64,000 bases of DNA from Aurantimonas manganoxydans SI85-9A1 (GTDB taxonomy: Bacteria; Pseudomonadota; Alphaproteobacteria; Rhizobiales; Rhizobiaceae), in assembly GCF_000153465.1 (NCBI RefSeq), contig NZ_CH672387.1, positions 4,133,327 to 4,197,326 of the forward strand. Reading direction: 5' to 3'. A program made the position numbers and the translations under genes. This document shows positions 51,447 through 61,514 of the stretch, one piece after another (within the stretch, counting starts at the first letter, position 1; each line of letters starts with the position of its first letter). The notes beneath the pieces are model-generated. The model did no database searches and had not been told where the DNA came from. It was given only the letters and a program-made list of their open reading frames with translations.

Positions 51447-53063
51447 ATGTCTCTCAAAGCCAATGCCACGCAGGCCCCCGATCGCGTGCGGGTTCGCCGC
51501 GCGCTGCTGTCGGTCTTCGACAAGACCGGTCTCGTCGATTTCGCCCGTGAACTGGCGGCACTCGACGTCGAGCTGGTCTCCACCGGCGGTACCTATAGGG
51601 CGCTGAGCGAGGCCGGCCTTGCCGTGCGCGACGTTTCCGAGCTGACCGGCTTTCCAGAGATCATGGACGGCCGCGTGAAGACGCTGCATCCCGGTGTCCA
51701 TGGCGGGCTGCTGGGCATTCGCGACGATGCCGAGCATGCCAAGGCCATGGAGACCCACGGCATCGCCGGGATCGATATGCTGGTCTCCAACCTCTACCCC
51801 TTCGAGGAGACGCTGGCCGGCGGCGCCGACACCGCGACGATCGTCGAGAACATCGACATCGGCGGGCCGGCGATGATCCGCGCCGGGGCCAAGAACCATG
51901 GCTATGTCACCGTGGTGGTCGATCCGGCCGAATACGGCACGGTGCTCGAGGCGCTGAAATCCGGAAATGGCGAGACCGACTTCGCCCTGCGCCAGCGGCT
52001 GGCGGCGGCGGCCTATGCCCGCACCGCGGCCTATGATGCGGCGGTGTCGACATGGTTTGCCGGCGTAGTGTGTGATGCAATGCCCCAGCGCGTCAGTGTG
52101 TCGGGCACGCTGTCGGAAGCGCTGCGCTACGGCGAGAACCCGCATCAGAGCGCCGGCTTCTACCGGACCGGCGAGAGCCGCGCCGGCGTCGCCACGGCGC
52201 GCCAGCTGCAGGGCAAGGCGCTGTCCTACAACAACATCAATGACACCGACGCGGCCTTCGAGCTGGTCGGCGAGTTCGATCCGGCCCGCACCGCCGCGGT
52301 CGCCATCATCAAGCACGCCAATCCCTGCGGGGTGGCTGAGGGCTCCGACCTTCTCGACGCCTATCAGAAGGCGCTGGCCTGCGATCCAGTTTCGGCCTTC
52401 GGCGGCATCGTCGCCTTGAACCGCAAGCTCGACCGGGCGGCGGCCGAGGCGATCGTGCAGGTCTTCACCGAAGTGATCATCGCGCCGGAGGCCGACGAGG
52501 ACGCCATCGCGATCGTCGCCGGCAAGAAGAACCTCCGCCTGCTCCTGACCGGGGGCCTGCCCGATCCCCGCGCCGCGGGGCGTACGGTCAAGTCGGTCGC
52601 CGGCGGCCTGCTCGTCCAGTCCCGCGATGCGGGCGTCGTCGACGATCTCGACCTGAAGGTGGTCACCCGTCGCGCGCCCAGCGAGACCGAGCTGGCCGAC
52701 CTGAAATTCGCCTTCCGGGTGGCAAAGCACGTCAAGTCCAACGCCATCGTCTATGCCCGTGACCTCGCCACGGTCGGCGTCGGCGCCGGCCAGATGAGCC
52801 GGGTGGATTCGGCCCGCATCGCGGCGCGCAAGGCCGAGGATGCCGCGGCCGCTGCCGGGCATGCCGAGCCGCTGACGCGCGGTGCGGTGGTTGCGTCCGA
52901 CGCCTTCTTCCCCTTCGCCGACGGGCTGCTGTCGGCGGTTGCGGCGGGTGCCAGCGCGGTCATCCAGCCGGGCGGTTCGATGCGCGACGACGAGGTCATC
53001 AAGGCCGCCGACGACAACGACATCGCCATGGTGATGACCGGCATGCGCCACTTCCGGCACTAG
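51447..53063 (+). CDS. purH: Bifunctional AICAR formyltransferase/IMP cyclohydrolase
   Basis: PurH carries out the last two steps of IMP synthesis. The 538-residue protein has the MGS-like cyclohydrolase domain (1-about 200: [48 protein letters not shown]) and the formyltransferase domain with [11 protein letters not shown] and the C-terminal [24 protein letters not shown] and GMRHFRH. The product AICAR of HisF, in this window, is a PurH substrate. Confidence 0.97.
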   Translation: MSLKANATQAPDRVRVRRALLSVFDKTGLVDFARELAALDVELVSTGGTYRALSEAGLAVRDVSELTGFPEIMDGRVKTLHPGVHGGLLGIRDDAEHAKAMETHGIAGIDMLVSNLYPFEETLAGGADTATIVENIDIGGPAMIRAGAKNHGYVTVVVDPAEYGTVLEALKSGNGETDFALRQRLAAAAYARTAAYDAAVSTWFAGVVCDAMPQRVSVSGTLSEALRYGENPHQSAGFYRTGESRAGVATARQLQGKALSYNNINDTDAAFELVGEFDPARTAAVAIIKHANPCGVAEGSDLLDAYQKALACDPVSAFGGIVALNRKLDRAAAEAIVQVFTEVIIAPEADEDAIAIVAGKKNLRLLLTGGLPDPRAAGRTVKSVAGGLLVQSRDAGVVDDLDLKVVTRRAPSETELADLKFAFRVAKHVKSNAIVYARDLATVGVGAGQMSRVDSARIAARKAEDAAAAAGHAEPLTRGAVVASDAFFPFADGLLSAVAAGASAVIQPGGSMRDDEVIKAADDNDIAMVMTGMRHFRH

Positions 53064-53079
53064 GCACTTGCTGGCCGGC

Positions 53080-54534
53080 CTATGCGGCCGGCTGGCGTTT
53101 CCCGCCGGCATCCTGGCCCTTGCCAACCGCGCGGGGGCCCGGCGTTCCCAGAAGAATCGCCAGGCCGACGACGAAGAACAGGATCAGCGCCGACATGCCG
53201 ATGCGCGACGCGGTCGCCGGGTCCGTCAGCCCCGCGGCGACGGCGGTGAAGGCCGCGACGGCCGCCGTGCCGAGGAAGGACGTCGCCCGGCCGGTCAGGG
53301 CGTAGAAGCCGAAATAGCGGCCGGCCTCGTCGGCGGTGACCGATTGCGCCAGCCACGAGCGCGACGAGGCCTGGACCGGCCCGAAGGCCAGCCCGATCAG
53401 CAGGCCGAAGACGATGTAACTCTTCTCCGCCGGCGTGGCGAAGAGCCCCGTCGCCTCGGACGGCGCGAAGGTCAAAAGCCCGAACAGGGTGGAACCGGGA
53501 GCCGTCGAGATGATCCCGATCGTCGCCGTCATCAGGCAGAGGATCGAGGCGACGATGACCGCCTTGGAACCCAGCCGTGCGTCGAGGACGCTGGCGCCGA
53601 CGCAGCCGAGAATGGCGGTGACGTTGAGAATGACGCCGAACAGGCCGCTCTCGGTGATCGACCAGCCGAACATGCCGGCGGCGAAGGCGCCGCCCAGGAC
53701 CAGCAGCGCATTCACGCCGTCCTGGTAGATCATCCGCGCGATCAGAAAGCGGAACAGCGTGCCGCGCACCCGGATCTCGCGATAGGTCGCCTTCAGATCC
53801 TTCAGGCCATCCCGTGCGGCGACGCGGATCGGCTCGGCCTTCTTGCGGTCGGGCGTCAGCAGGAACATCGGCAGGACGAAGACCAGGTACCAGAGGGCCG
53901 AGAGCGGGCCGGTCGCCCGTGCACCTTCGCCCTCAGCCGGGTCTAGGCCGAACCAGGGCTCGAGACCGAGCAGCGTCAGGCCCGTCTCCGGCGAGCCTGC
54001 TAGGAAGGCGAGGGTGACGAACAGGAAGACGATCCCGCCGACATAGCCGAGACCCCAGGCAAGGTTCGATACCCGCCCGATGGAGTCGCGATGGACGAGA
54101 CGGGGGATCATGGCGTCGTTGAAGACGATGGAGAATTCCGCCGCCACCATGGCGAAGACGATGAGCGCGGCAGCGAAGATCAGCGGCGTGCCGGGCGCGG
54201 CGAACCACAAGAGCAGCAGCGCGATGATCTTCACGACGGCGAAGCTGGCGATCCACGGCTTGCGGGGCCCGGCGCGGTCGGCGATCGAGCCGAGAAAGGG
54301 CGACAGGATCGCCACGCAGATGCCGACGAGGGTCACCGCACCGCTCCACCAGGCCTGGCCGGTGGCCGGATCGGAGGCGAGCTGGGAGACGAAATAGGGT
54401 CCGAAGACGAAGGTGATGACGACGGTGAAGAAGGGCTGGGCGGCGAAGTCGAAGGTCATCCAGCCCCAGACGGCGCGCTGGCGCAGTGGGACCCGGTAGG
54501 GCAGGCCGGCGATGGTGGGTGCGAGTTCGGTCAT
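53080..54534 (-). CDS. MFS transporter, UMF1/Atg22-like
   Basis: A 484-residue membrane protein with about 12 segments (FFTVVITFVFGPYFV, WWSGAVTLVGICVAILSPFLGSIADRAGPRKPW, SYIVFGLLIGLAFGPVQASSRSWLAQ). The loop DRAGPRKPW and the overall pattern fit the UMF1/Atg22-related MFS family, whose substrates in bacteria are mostly unknown. The ATG at 54534 overlaps the MOSC stop by four bases (ATGA), so the two are coupled. Converges with purH, 17 bases away. Confidence 0.87.
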   Translation of the reverse strand: MTELAPTIAGLPYRVPLRQRAVWGWMTFDFAAQPFFTVVITFVFGPYFVSQLASDPATGQAWWSGAVTLVGICVAILSPFLGSIADRAGPRKPWIASFAVVKIIALLLLWFAAPGTPLIFAAALIVFAMVAAEFSIVFNDAMIPRLVHRDSIGRVSNLAWGLGYVGGIVFLFVTLAFLAGSPETGLTLLGLEPWFGLDPAEGEGARATGPLSALWYLVFVLPMFLLTPDRKKAEPIRVAARDGLKDLKATYREIRVRGTLFRFLIARMIYQDGVNALLVLGGAFAAGMFGWSITESGLFGVILNVTAILGCVGASVLDARLGSKAVIVASILCLMTATIGIISTAPGSTLFGLLTFAPSEATGLFATPAEKSYIVFGLLIGLAFGPVQASSRSWLAQSVTADEAGRYFGFYALTGRATSFLGTAAVAAFTAVAAGLTDPATASRIGMSALILFFVVGLAILLGTPGPRAVGKGQDAGGKRQPAA

Positions 54535-55412
54535 TGGTCGGCGCCGCGGCCCGATCCGTCGCGCACGACGGGTGCGCCGCCACGGCGGGCCAGCACTTCC
54601 ACCGGATCGCCGCGGCGGATCACGGCCGGACCGCGCGGCACCGCGTTCCAGCCGAACAGCACGCCGGGCACGCGCGGCGTCGCCGAGAACCGGATGCGGC
54701 GCATGGCGTCCATCGGCTGGGTACCAGAGATCATGCCGGTCGCCTGGTCCACGGTCGTGACGATGCAGCGGGCGCAGGGTTTGACGAGATCGATCACCGC
54801 ATCGCCGACGCGGATGGTGGCCCAGTCGTCCTCGGCCCAGGCCTCGGCGCCGTCGATGACGAGGTTTGGCCGGAAACGGCTCATCGGCACGGCGTCGCCG
54901 TCTTGCCGGACGATGTCGCCGTTGAGGGCGCGCAGGGAGGCCGGATTGGCGATCAGCAGCGGGAAGCCATCGGCAAAGGCGACGGGCGGAACACCGTCGG
55001 TGCTCTCCGGCGCCCAGGCCGGATCGATATGGCGGGCATCTGTCCGGTCGAGATGGACAAGCCGGACCGGCCGCTGCAGCCATTGCGACAGCGCCGAATT
55101 GGTGGCGTCGTCGGCAAGGGCGGCATCGATCGTGTCGCGCCAGACGGTGACGGTCAGCCGGTCGTCGCCCTCCGGCACCGGAACGAAGCGCTCGCCGATC
55201 TCCTCGTAGGACAGGATCAGCCCGTCGATATCGGGCTGGGCATCGAGCAGCGCCAGGGGCGGATGCTCGCGCTGGGACAGGAACCGGCCCGCCTCGTCGA
55301 CCAGCATCCAGCGGCGGTCGCCTTCGAGGCCCCACACCTCCAATACGTTTTCGCCGCGTTCAATCGACCGCCCGGCTTTCACCGGGTGGATATGGATGGA
55401 TCCGAGTTCCAT
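54531..55412 (-). CDS. MOSC domain protein
   Basis: A 293-residue MOSC/MOSC_N protein, related to molybdenum-cofactor sulfurase C-terminal domains and YcbX/mARC. N-terminal MELGSIHIHPVKAGRSI and LEGDRRWMLVDE are typical of the MOSC_N part; the C-terminal PCARCIVTTVD carries the conserved Cys that would bind cofactor sulfur, and the tail GVLFGWNAVPRG follows. Substrate unknown. It heads a two-gene unit with the MFS gene. ATG 55412 chosen because a start further upstream gives an unrelated leader. Confidence 0.9.
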   Translation of the reverse strand: MELGSIHIHPVKAGRSIERGENVLEVWGLEGDRRWMLVDEAGRFLSQREHPPLALLDAQPDIDGLILSYEEIGERFVPVPEGDDRLTVTVWRDTIDAALADDATNSALSQWLQRPVRLVHLDRTDARHIDPAWAPESTDGVPPVAFADGFPLLIANPASLRALNGDIVRQDGDAVPMSRFRPNLVIDGAEAWAEDDWATIRVGDAVIDLVKPCARCIVTTVDQATGMISGTQPMDAMRRIRFSATPRVPGVLFGWNAVPRGPAVIRRGDPVEVLARRGGAPVVRDGSGRGADQ

Positions 55413-55521
55413 CACTCCCCCTATGCGACGGGTGCGACATCCAAAAGATGTCATCTCCCACGGCTTTCCCCACGTGCTATTCTGTCAGCGGATCAATCAG
55501 GATTCTACAAAGGATACGATC

Positions 55522-55650
55522 ATGGCCAAGGGTCAGATGCGCAGCAACAAGGAAACCCGCAAACCGAAGGCGGACAAGGCCAAGGCGGCGGCTCCCGTCA
55601 CGGTGCCCGGCAAGTTCGCCTCGGCCCGGCCCGACGCCAAGAAGGGCTGA
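55522..55650 (+). CDS. 42-residue Lys/Ala-rich small protein
   Basis: The protein starts MAKGQMRSNKETRKPKADKA and continues Lys/Ala/Pro-rich to its end. Very similar short basic proteins starting MAKGQMRSNKE occur in Hyphomicrobiales. Function is unknown; a nucleic-acid contact is conceivable from charge. AAAGGA lies about 11 bases before ATG 55522. It converges with gdh; a perfect 10-base hairpin lies just after it. Confidence 0.72.
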   Translation: MAKGQMRSNKETRKPKADKAKAAAPVTVPGKFASARPDAKKG

Positions 55651-55672
55651 GCCCCGGCTCGGTCCCTCCTGC

Positions 55673-55695
55673 GCCGGCCAGCCTTGCTGGCCGGC
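55673..55695. terminator. Strong hairpin between convergent genes
   Basis: GCCGGCCAGC (55673-55682) pairs perfectly with GCTGGCCGGC (55686-55695) with a three-base loop. It lacks a T-run on both strands, so its terminator activity is uncertain. Confidence 0.5.
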
Positions 55696-55740
55696 CACAG
55701 CCGCCATCGCGCGGCATTCTCTTTCCCTTCTACGCGGCGC

Positions 55741-58700
55741 CTAGCCGGCCAGATCCGACAACAGGCCCGCGGCGACCGTCAGCCGCGCGACCGAGGTGCC
55801 GCCCGATCCGGCGAGGGCGCCGATCTGCCCCCCGATCCGGTCGACCGCCGTGCGGCGGCTTTCCGCCCAGGCGACGGCCGGGTCTTCCTCCGTGCCGAAG
55901 TTCCGCAGCGCTGCCGCCGTCAGCTTGCGCCGCGCCCCGGCGATCTGGCTGCCCGCCCGCTCGAGCGCCAGCGTCTCGTAGTAATCGTCCGTCTGCAACG
56001 CGAACAGCGCGGCTTCGAGCCGGCCGATCTCGAACTGCCGGGTAATCCCGAAATAGCAGCCGATCGTCGCTTCGAGTCCCGTCGATGTTTCACGTGAGAC
56101 AGACGCGATGTCCGGCACCAGCGACAGGAGCGGCAGCAGGGCGATCGCCTTGGCGACGTCGTCCGGCACACCCTTCTCGACGAACCCTTCCGCCCGTGAG
56201 TGGGCTTCGGCCCGACCGGCCTCGGTGGCCAGCTCGACCAGCTGCGGCTTGAGCTTGTCCAGAGCGTCGCGGCTGGCGACCACCGCGCCCGTCAGGCCGC
56301 CGTCGAAGGTTTCGTTCTGGACATACCAGCGGGTCGTGCGGGTCAGGAACCGGCCAATCTCCGCATAGAGCGCGTTCTGGGTCTCGCCATGCAGGGTGCC
56401 GTCCAGCGCGTCCACCCGCTCGTAGAGCGAGCGCACGTCGAGGCCGTCGCGCGCCGCGATGAAGGCCTGCACGATCTGGGCCGGCGAAGCGCCGGAGGAT
56501 TCACGCAGCACCGTGACGAAGGTCGGACCGGTGCGGTTGACCACCTCGTTTGCCAGCACCGTCGAGATGATTTCCCGGCCGAGGCGGTGGCCTTCGATGT
56601 CCCGCGCGAAGTCCCGCTGCATCGGCACGGGGAAGTAGTCGTTCAGCCGGTCTTCCAGATAGGGGTCGTCCGGCAGGTCGCTGGCGACGAGCTGATCGAA
56701 CAGGGTGATCTTGGCATAGGCGATCAGCACCGCGATCTCGGGCCGGGTAAGGCCGCGGCCGGTGGCGCGCAGATCGGCGATGGCAGCTTCCGACGGCAAG
56801 GTTTCCACCGCCCGGTCGAGCTCGCCGGCATCCTCCAGAACGCTCATGAAGCGGGCCTGCAGGGCCAGCGACGACGCGCCGCTTCGCTCTTCCAGCGACA
56901 GCGCCAGCGTCTGCTCGTAATTGTTGGCAAGCACCAGCTCGGCGACCTCGTCGGTCATGTCGGCCAGCAGCGCGTTGCGCTCCTCGCGGGTCAGGCGGCC
57001 GGATTCCATCGCGCTCTTCAGGGCGATCTTGATGTTCACCTCGACGTCGGAGGTGTTCACGCCGGCGGAATTGTCGATGGCGTCGGAATTGATCCGTCCG
57101 CCGCCCGCAGCGAACTCGATGCGGCCGCGCTGGGTAACGCCGAGATTGGCGCCCTCGCCGACGACCTTCGCCCTGAGGTCGGCGGCGGCGACGCGCACCG
57201 CATCGTTGGCGCGGTCGCCGACATCGGCGTTGGATTCCGCGCCGGCGCGCACATAGGTGCCGATGCCGCCGAACCAGAGCAGGTCGGCCGGCGCCTTGAG
57301 GATCGCGCTGATGATCTCGGCAGGGGTGCCCGACCGCTTGTCCCAGCCGATCGCGTCGGCCGCCTCCTGCGACAGATGCACCATCTTGTCACGCCGCGAG
57401 AACACCCCGCCGCCGTCCGAGATCGTCGCGCGGTCGTAGTCGTTCCAGGACGAGCGCGGGGTTTCGAACAGCCGCTGGCGCTCGGCAAAGGAGCTCGCCG
57501 GGTCCGGATCGGGATCGATGAAGATGTCGCGGTGGTCGAAAGCTGCGATCAGCCGCGTCGTCTTCGACAGGAGCATGCCATTGCCGAAGACGTCGCCCGA
57601 CATGTCGCCGCAGCCGACCACGGTGAAGGGCTCGGACTGGATGTCGCGGTCCATCTCGCGGAAGTGGCGCTTGACCGCCTCCCAGGCACCGCGCGCGGTG
57701 ATGCCCATGGCCTTGTGGTCGTAGCCTGCCGAGCCGCCGCTGGCGAAGGCGTCGTCGAGCCAGAACTCGTTCGACTGGGCGATGGCGTTGGCGGTGTCGG
57801 AGAAGGTCGCCGTGCCCTTGTCGGCGGCGACGACGAAATAGGGATCGTCACCGTCATAGCGGGACACATCGGGCGGCGTGACCACGTCCTCGCCGACGAT
57901 GTTGTCGGTGATCGACAGAAGCGACGCGATGAAGACGACATAGGCCGACCGGCCGGCAGCGAACCAGGCGTCGCGATCGGAGGGGTCGGGCAGGCGCTTG
58001 GGGTAGAAGCCGCCCTTGGCGCCGACCGGCACGATCACGGCGTTCTTGACCTGCTGCGCCTTGACCAGACCCAGCACTTCGGTGCGGTAGTCCTGAGCCC
58101 GATCCGACCAGCGCAGGCCGCCGCGCGCGACCGGGCCGAAGCGCAAATGCACGCCCTCGACCCGGGCGTCGAAGACGAAGATCTCGCGATAGGGCACCGG
58201 TGCCGGCAGGCCCTCGACGGCCGCGGATTCGAACTTGAAAGCGAGTGCGGGGGCAACCGCCCCGGGTTCGGAGACCGGCTCGGCGGAGATGCCGTCGACG
58301 GCGTAGTAATTGGTCCGCAGCGTGGCGAGAATGGCGCCCATGAAGCGCCGCACGATGCGATCGTCGTCGATGGAATCAACGTCTTCCAGCGCTTCGCAGA
58401 TCGCCGCATGGATCTCGCCGGCACCCCGCGTCCTGGCCCGGCGGGCCTGCCGCGCATCCGGCTCGGTGTCGCCGTCCTCCGATGCCGTGTCGGGTTCGGC
58501 CGGGGCCGTGCGCCCAGGATCGAAGCTCGCCGCGAAGAGATCCCACAAGAGGTGGGCGATCTCCGGCTGGCGCATCAGGGCGGCGCCGAGATAATCCGGA
58601 GAATAGGCGAGACCCGTCTGGCGCAGATAACGCGAATAGGCGCGCAGCACGTTGGCCTGTCGCAGGTCCAGTCCGGCCTCCAGCACCAGCGCGTTGAAGC

Positions 58701-60645
58701 CGTCGTTCTCGATGCGGCCAGCCCAGACGCAGGCAAATGTCGCCTCCAGCGCGGCGCCTTCGTCGGCGAGCACGATGTCTCCGCCGCGGCTGCGCTGCAG
58801 ATCCATGTCGTGGATGTGGACCGTCTCTCCGTCGGGCCGCACGATCCGGAACGTGCGTTCCGACACGGCCGAAAAGCCCATGTTCTCAAGGATCGGCACG
58901 CGGGTCGACAGAGCCACGGCCGGGCCCAGATGATAGATCTTCAGCCGCAAGAGATCGGCTGGATCGGCTTTTCGGCGATGAAAGGTCACGCGGACGGCAT
59001 GGTCCTTAGCCAGGCCCATGACGATGCCGGCATCGCCGACGGCTTCCGCCGGCGAGACCACATCGCGATAGCTCTCCGGCAGACCCGGCGCGAGGCGGCC
59101 GTATTCGCCGGCATGGCCGGCCGAAGACAGGGCGGCGGTGAACTCGTCCTCCCAGTTCTTGGCCATCTCGACGACGCGCGCTTCCAGCTGCGCCGTGTCG
59201 ACGTCGGGCGTGGTGCCGCCGGTGCGGCCGATGATGAAGTGAACGCGTGCGAGCGGCCCTTCCGGGAAGGCCGGGTAATAGGCGGACACGTGGCCGTCAT
59301 AGGCTTCGGCGAGCATCAGGCCGATCCGCTCGCGCAGGCGAGAATCGTAGCGTTCGCGCGGCACGAAGACGAGGATCGAGACGAAGCGGTGGAAGCGGTC
59401 GACGCGCGACAGGATCTTCACCCGCGGCCGTTCGCCCAGCTCCACGATGGTCGAGGCGTAGCGCTCCAGCAGCGCCACGTCGATCTGGAAGACCTCGTCG
59501 CGGGAATAGGATTCCAGCGCGTTGAGCAGCGCCTTGGCCGAGTGCGAGCCGGGGCGCAGGCCGGAGCGGCTGATCACCGTCTCCGCCTTCAGCCGCAGAT
59601 AGGGGATGGTCAGGATCGAGCGGGTGTAGGCGCTGGAGGTGAACAGGCCGACGATGCGCAGTTCGCCGATGAAATTGCCGTCGGCGTCGAACTGCTTGAC
59701 CCCGACATAGTCCATATAGGCGCGGCGATGGACCAGCGACCGGGCATTGGCCTTGGTGACGATCAGCGGGGTCGGCGCTTCCAGGAAGGCGCGGATCTCC
59801 GGCGTCGTCGTCATGCGGCGGCCGGGCCGGCCGAGAATGCGCACGTCGGGATCGGCCAGGATGCCGAGCCCGGCATCCTCGCGCCGTTCCAGCGCCTCGC
59901 CCTCGCTGCCGGGCAGATAGTCGTATTCGCGGCAGCCGAGGAAGATGAAATTGTCGTCGCGCAGCCATTCGAGCAGCCGGGCGGCTTCCTCGAAGGTGGT
60001 CTTCAGATCCGCGTCGCCGAGGCGCGAGGCCTGGCGGCGCAGCGCCTCGACGGATTCGCTGGCGCGGTTGCGCATGGCATCGAAATCGGCGTTGGCGTTG
60101 GCGACCTGACCGAGGATCGCCTCGAGCCGGGTCTTGAGCGCCGTGTTCGCGTCGCCATCCCCCAGGGGATCGACGGCGAACTGGATCAGGCTGGTCCGGT
60201 CGGCCGTGCCCTGCACCATGTCGCGGGGATGGGAGGCGGAAAAGCTGGTGACCTCGCCGGCCGCGCCGCGCAGCACGTCGAGGATCGGATGGGAGATGTA
60301 GCGGATGCCGACGGCGGAATCGGCGATCTCGGCGGTCACCGAATCGAACAGGAACGGCATGTCGTCGCTGACGACGGTGATCAATTCCAGCTTGCGCCCG
60401 TCGCGCAGGACGAAGCCGTCCGGCTGCTCGATGCGCACGAGATGCGCGCCCCGGCGTTGATCGCACAGCACCTCGAAGCCGGCGCGAGCCGCCATCGCCA
60501 GTGCCTCGGGCGTGAACTCCGCCAGATCCTCGGCCGGCGGGCGGGCAAAGAGCAGCGGGGCGAGGGTGGCTTCGGCGCCATCCTCCCCGATGGCCGCCTC
60601 GATCGCCGACAGGATCTCCGTCTTGCTCGTTGCGGGATGGTCCAT
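55741..60645 (-). CDS. NAD-specific glutamate dehydrogenase, large (GDH-180 type)
   Basis: The enzyme oxidises glutamate to 2-oxoglutarate in the cytoplasm. The 1634-residue protein matches the large bacterial NAD-GDH class (about 1600 residues): long N-terminal ACT-like domains (1-about 600, VVSDDMPFLFDSVTAEI), then a catalytic core with RFGPVARGGLRWSDRAQDYRTEVLGL, KNAVIVPVGAKGGF, VVGCGDMSGDVFGNGML and VVGEGANLGVTQRGRIEFA, and a helical C-terminus. GGAGGG lies six bases before ATG 60645. A parS-like site encodes SVSRET near residue 1514. It is by far the longest gene of the window. Confidence 0.95.
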   Translation of the reverse strand: MDHPATSKTEILSAIEAAIGEDGAEATLAPLLFARPPAEDLAEFTPEALAMAARAGFEVLCDQRRGAHLVRIEQPDGFVLRDGRKLELITVVSDDMPFLFDSVTAEIADSAVGIRYISHPILDVLRGAAGEVTSFSASHPRDMVQGTADRTSLIQFAVDPLGDGDANTALKTRLEAILGQVANANADFDAMRNRASESVEALRRQASRLGDADLKTTFEEAARLLEWLRDDNFIFLGCREYDYLPGSEGEALERREDAGLGILADPDVRILGRPGRRMTTTPEIRAFLEAPTPLIVTKANARSLVHRRAYMDYVGVKQFDADGNFIGELRIVGLFTSSAYTRSILTIPYLRLKAETVISRSGLRPGSHSAKALLNALESYSRDEVFQIDVALLERYASTIVELGERPRVKILSRVDRFHRFVSILVFVPRERYDSRLRERIGLMLAEAYDGHVSAYYPAFPEGPLARVHFIIGRTGGTTPDVDTAQLEARVVEMAKNWEDEFTAALSSAGHAGEYGRLAPGLPESYRDVVSPAEAVGDAGIVMGLAKDHAVRVTFHRRKADPADLLRLKIYHLGPAVALSTRVPILENMGFSAVSERTFRIVRPDGETVHIHDMDLQRSRGGDIVLADEGAALEATFACVWAGRIENDGFNALVLEAGLDLRQANVLRAYSRYLRQTGLAYSPDYLGAALMRQPEIAHLLWDLFAASFDPGRTAPAEPDTASEDGDTEPDARQARRARTRGAGEIHAAICEALEDVDSIDDDRIVRRFMGAILATLRTNYYAVDGISAEPVSEPGAVAPALAFKFESAAVEGLPAPVPYREIFVFDARVEGVHLRFGPVARGGLRWSDRAQDYRTEVLGLVKAQQVKNAVIVPVGAKGGFYPKRLPDPSDRDAWFAAGRSAYVVFIASLLSITDNIVGEDVVTPPDVSRYDGDDPYFVVAADKGTATFSDTANAIAQSNEFWLDDAFASGGSAGYDHKAMGITARGAWEAVKRHFREMDRDIQSEPFTVVGCGDMSGDVFGNGMLLSKTTRLIAAFDHRDIFIDPDPDPASSFAERQRLFETPRSSWNDYDRATISDGGGVFSRRDKMVHLSQEAADAIGWDKRSGTPAEIISAILKAPADLLWFGGIGTYVRAGAESNADVGDRANDAVRVAAADLRAKVVGEGANLGVTQRGRIEFAAGGGRINSDAIDNSAGVNTSDVEVNIKIALKSAMESGRLTREERNALLADMTDEVAELVLANNYEQTLALSLEERSGASSLALQARFMSVLEDAGELDRAVETLPSEAAIADLRATGRGLTRPEIAVLIAYAKITLFDQLVASDLPDDPYLEDRLNDYFPVPMQRDFARDIEGHRLGREIISTVLANEVVNRTGPTFVTVLRESSGASPAQIVQAFIAARDGLDVRSLYERVDALDGTLHGETQNALYAEIGRFLTRTTRWYVQNETFDGGLTGAVVASRDALDKLKPQLVELATEAGRAEAHSRAEGFVEKGVPDDVAKAIALLPLLSLVPDIASVSRETSTGLEATIGCYFGITRQFEIGRLEAALFALQTDDYYETLALERAGSQIAGARRKLTAAALRNFGTEEDPAVAWAESRRTAVDRIGGQIGALAGSGGTSVARLTVAAGLLSDLAG
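56086..56101. promoter_or_regulatory. parS-like site inside gdh
   Basis: TGTTTCACGTGAGACA matches the consensus at 15 of 16 positions and encodes SVSRET on the minus strand of gdh. It is the outermost parS-like site on this side, about 33 kb from oriC. Confidence 0.8.
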
Positions 60646-60758
60646 GGGGTGCCCTCCGATGCGACTGCTTGTCGTGTCCGACACCCTATCATAGGAATCC
60701 CGCCACGACCTTCGAGGGCAAGTGGTGTCCCGCGGGTCGCTGGAACGTGGGAGGAAGC

Positions 60759-61337
60759 ATGACGCAGCAACAGGACAGGCCCGTGACAGCACTCGGCCTG
60801 GCGATGGCCGAGCCCCTGTCGGAACGCACCCGGGCGTTCTTCGCCAAGTGCCAGGAAAAGCTCGGTCTCGTGCCGAACGTCCTCCTCGCCTACGCCTTCG
60901 ACGAGCGCAAGCTGGAGGCGTTCTCCACCTTCTACAACGATCTGATGCTGGGGGAGAGCGAACTGTCGAAGCTCGACCGCGAGATCATCGCCGTCGTCGT
61001 CTCCTCGATCAATCACTGCCATTACTGCCTGACAGCCCATGGCGCCGCCGTACGCCAGCTCTCCGGCGATCCCGGCTTCGGCGAGGCGATCGCCCAGAAC
61101 TGGCGGGCCGCCGGGCTCGACGACCAGCGCGCCGCGATGCTGGATTTCGTCGTCCAGCTGACCGAGCGCCCGGACACGATCGTCGAGACGGACCGGCAGG
61201 CGCTGCGCGACGCTGGCTATACGAACCGGGGCATCTTCGACATCGCCGCGGTCGCCGCCTTCTTCGCCATGAGCAACCGCGTCGCCTCGGCCACCGACAT
61301 GCGACCCAACGACGACTATCACGCCATGGCGCGGTAG
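60759..61337 (+). CDS. AhpD-like peroxidase-related enzyme
   Basis: A 192-residue protein of the carboxymuconolactone decarboxylase/AhpD-like superfamily. The core is LDREIIAVVVSSINHCHYCLTAHGAAV, with the CxxC-x(n)-His redox motif of peroxidase-related members, inside an all-helical fold. It probably reduces peroxides, but the electron donor is unknown. GGGAGGAAGC lies upstream of ATG 60759. Divergent from gdh across about 110 bases. Confidence 0.88.
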   Translation: MTQQQDRPVTALGLAMAEPLSERTRAFFAKCQEKLGLVPNVLLAYAFDERKLEAFSTFYNDLMLGESELSKLDREIIAVVVSSINHCHYCLTAHGAAVRQLSGDPGFGEAIAQNWRAAGLDDQRAAMLDFVVQLTERPDTIVETDRQALRDAGYTNRGIFDIAAVAAFFAMSNRVASATDMRPNDDYHAMAR

Positions 61338-61456
61338 CGCGGCGGTGATGGGGGCGCTGGCGTTCGTGAGGCGCGATGGCGCCGGGCGGCAAGGCTCACG
61401 CGGTGGCAGCAGGCTGGGCTGCGGAATTGATGGCTCGAGCCGCGACCGTTTGTGAA

Positions 61457-61496
61457 GTGGCTGCGGTTTGGCATGGGTCCTCGGGTCAAGCCCAAG
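61457..61496 (+). repeat. Left half of a REP-like repeat, interrupted by IS110
   Basis: Bases 61457-61493 are identical over 37 bases to those at 63952-63988. They contain the left arm CCTCGGG and the loop of the palindrome, but after CCCAAG (61491-61496) the match to the repeat stops, where unrelated sequence CAACTG begins. The missing right half GATGACGCG resumes at 62636, across the transposase element. Confidence 0.68.
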
Positions 61497-61514
61497 CAAC
61501 TGTGTGAGTATGCG

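Noticed and set aside
53071..53097. Hairpin between purH and the MFS gene as a terminator
   Set aside because: Only a six-pair GCCGGC stem with weak extension and no T-run; reported nowhere else as a signal.
55741..60762. A 1500-residue ORF on the plus strand opposite gdh
   Set aside because: It is the antisense shadow of a long G+C-rich gene, with low-complexity Gly/Arg/Asp-rich translation and no family features.
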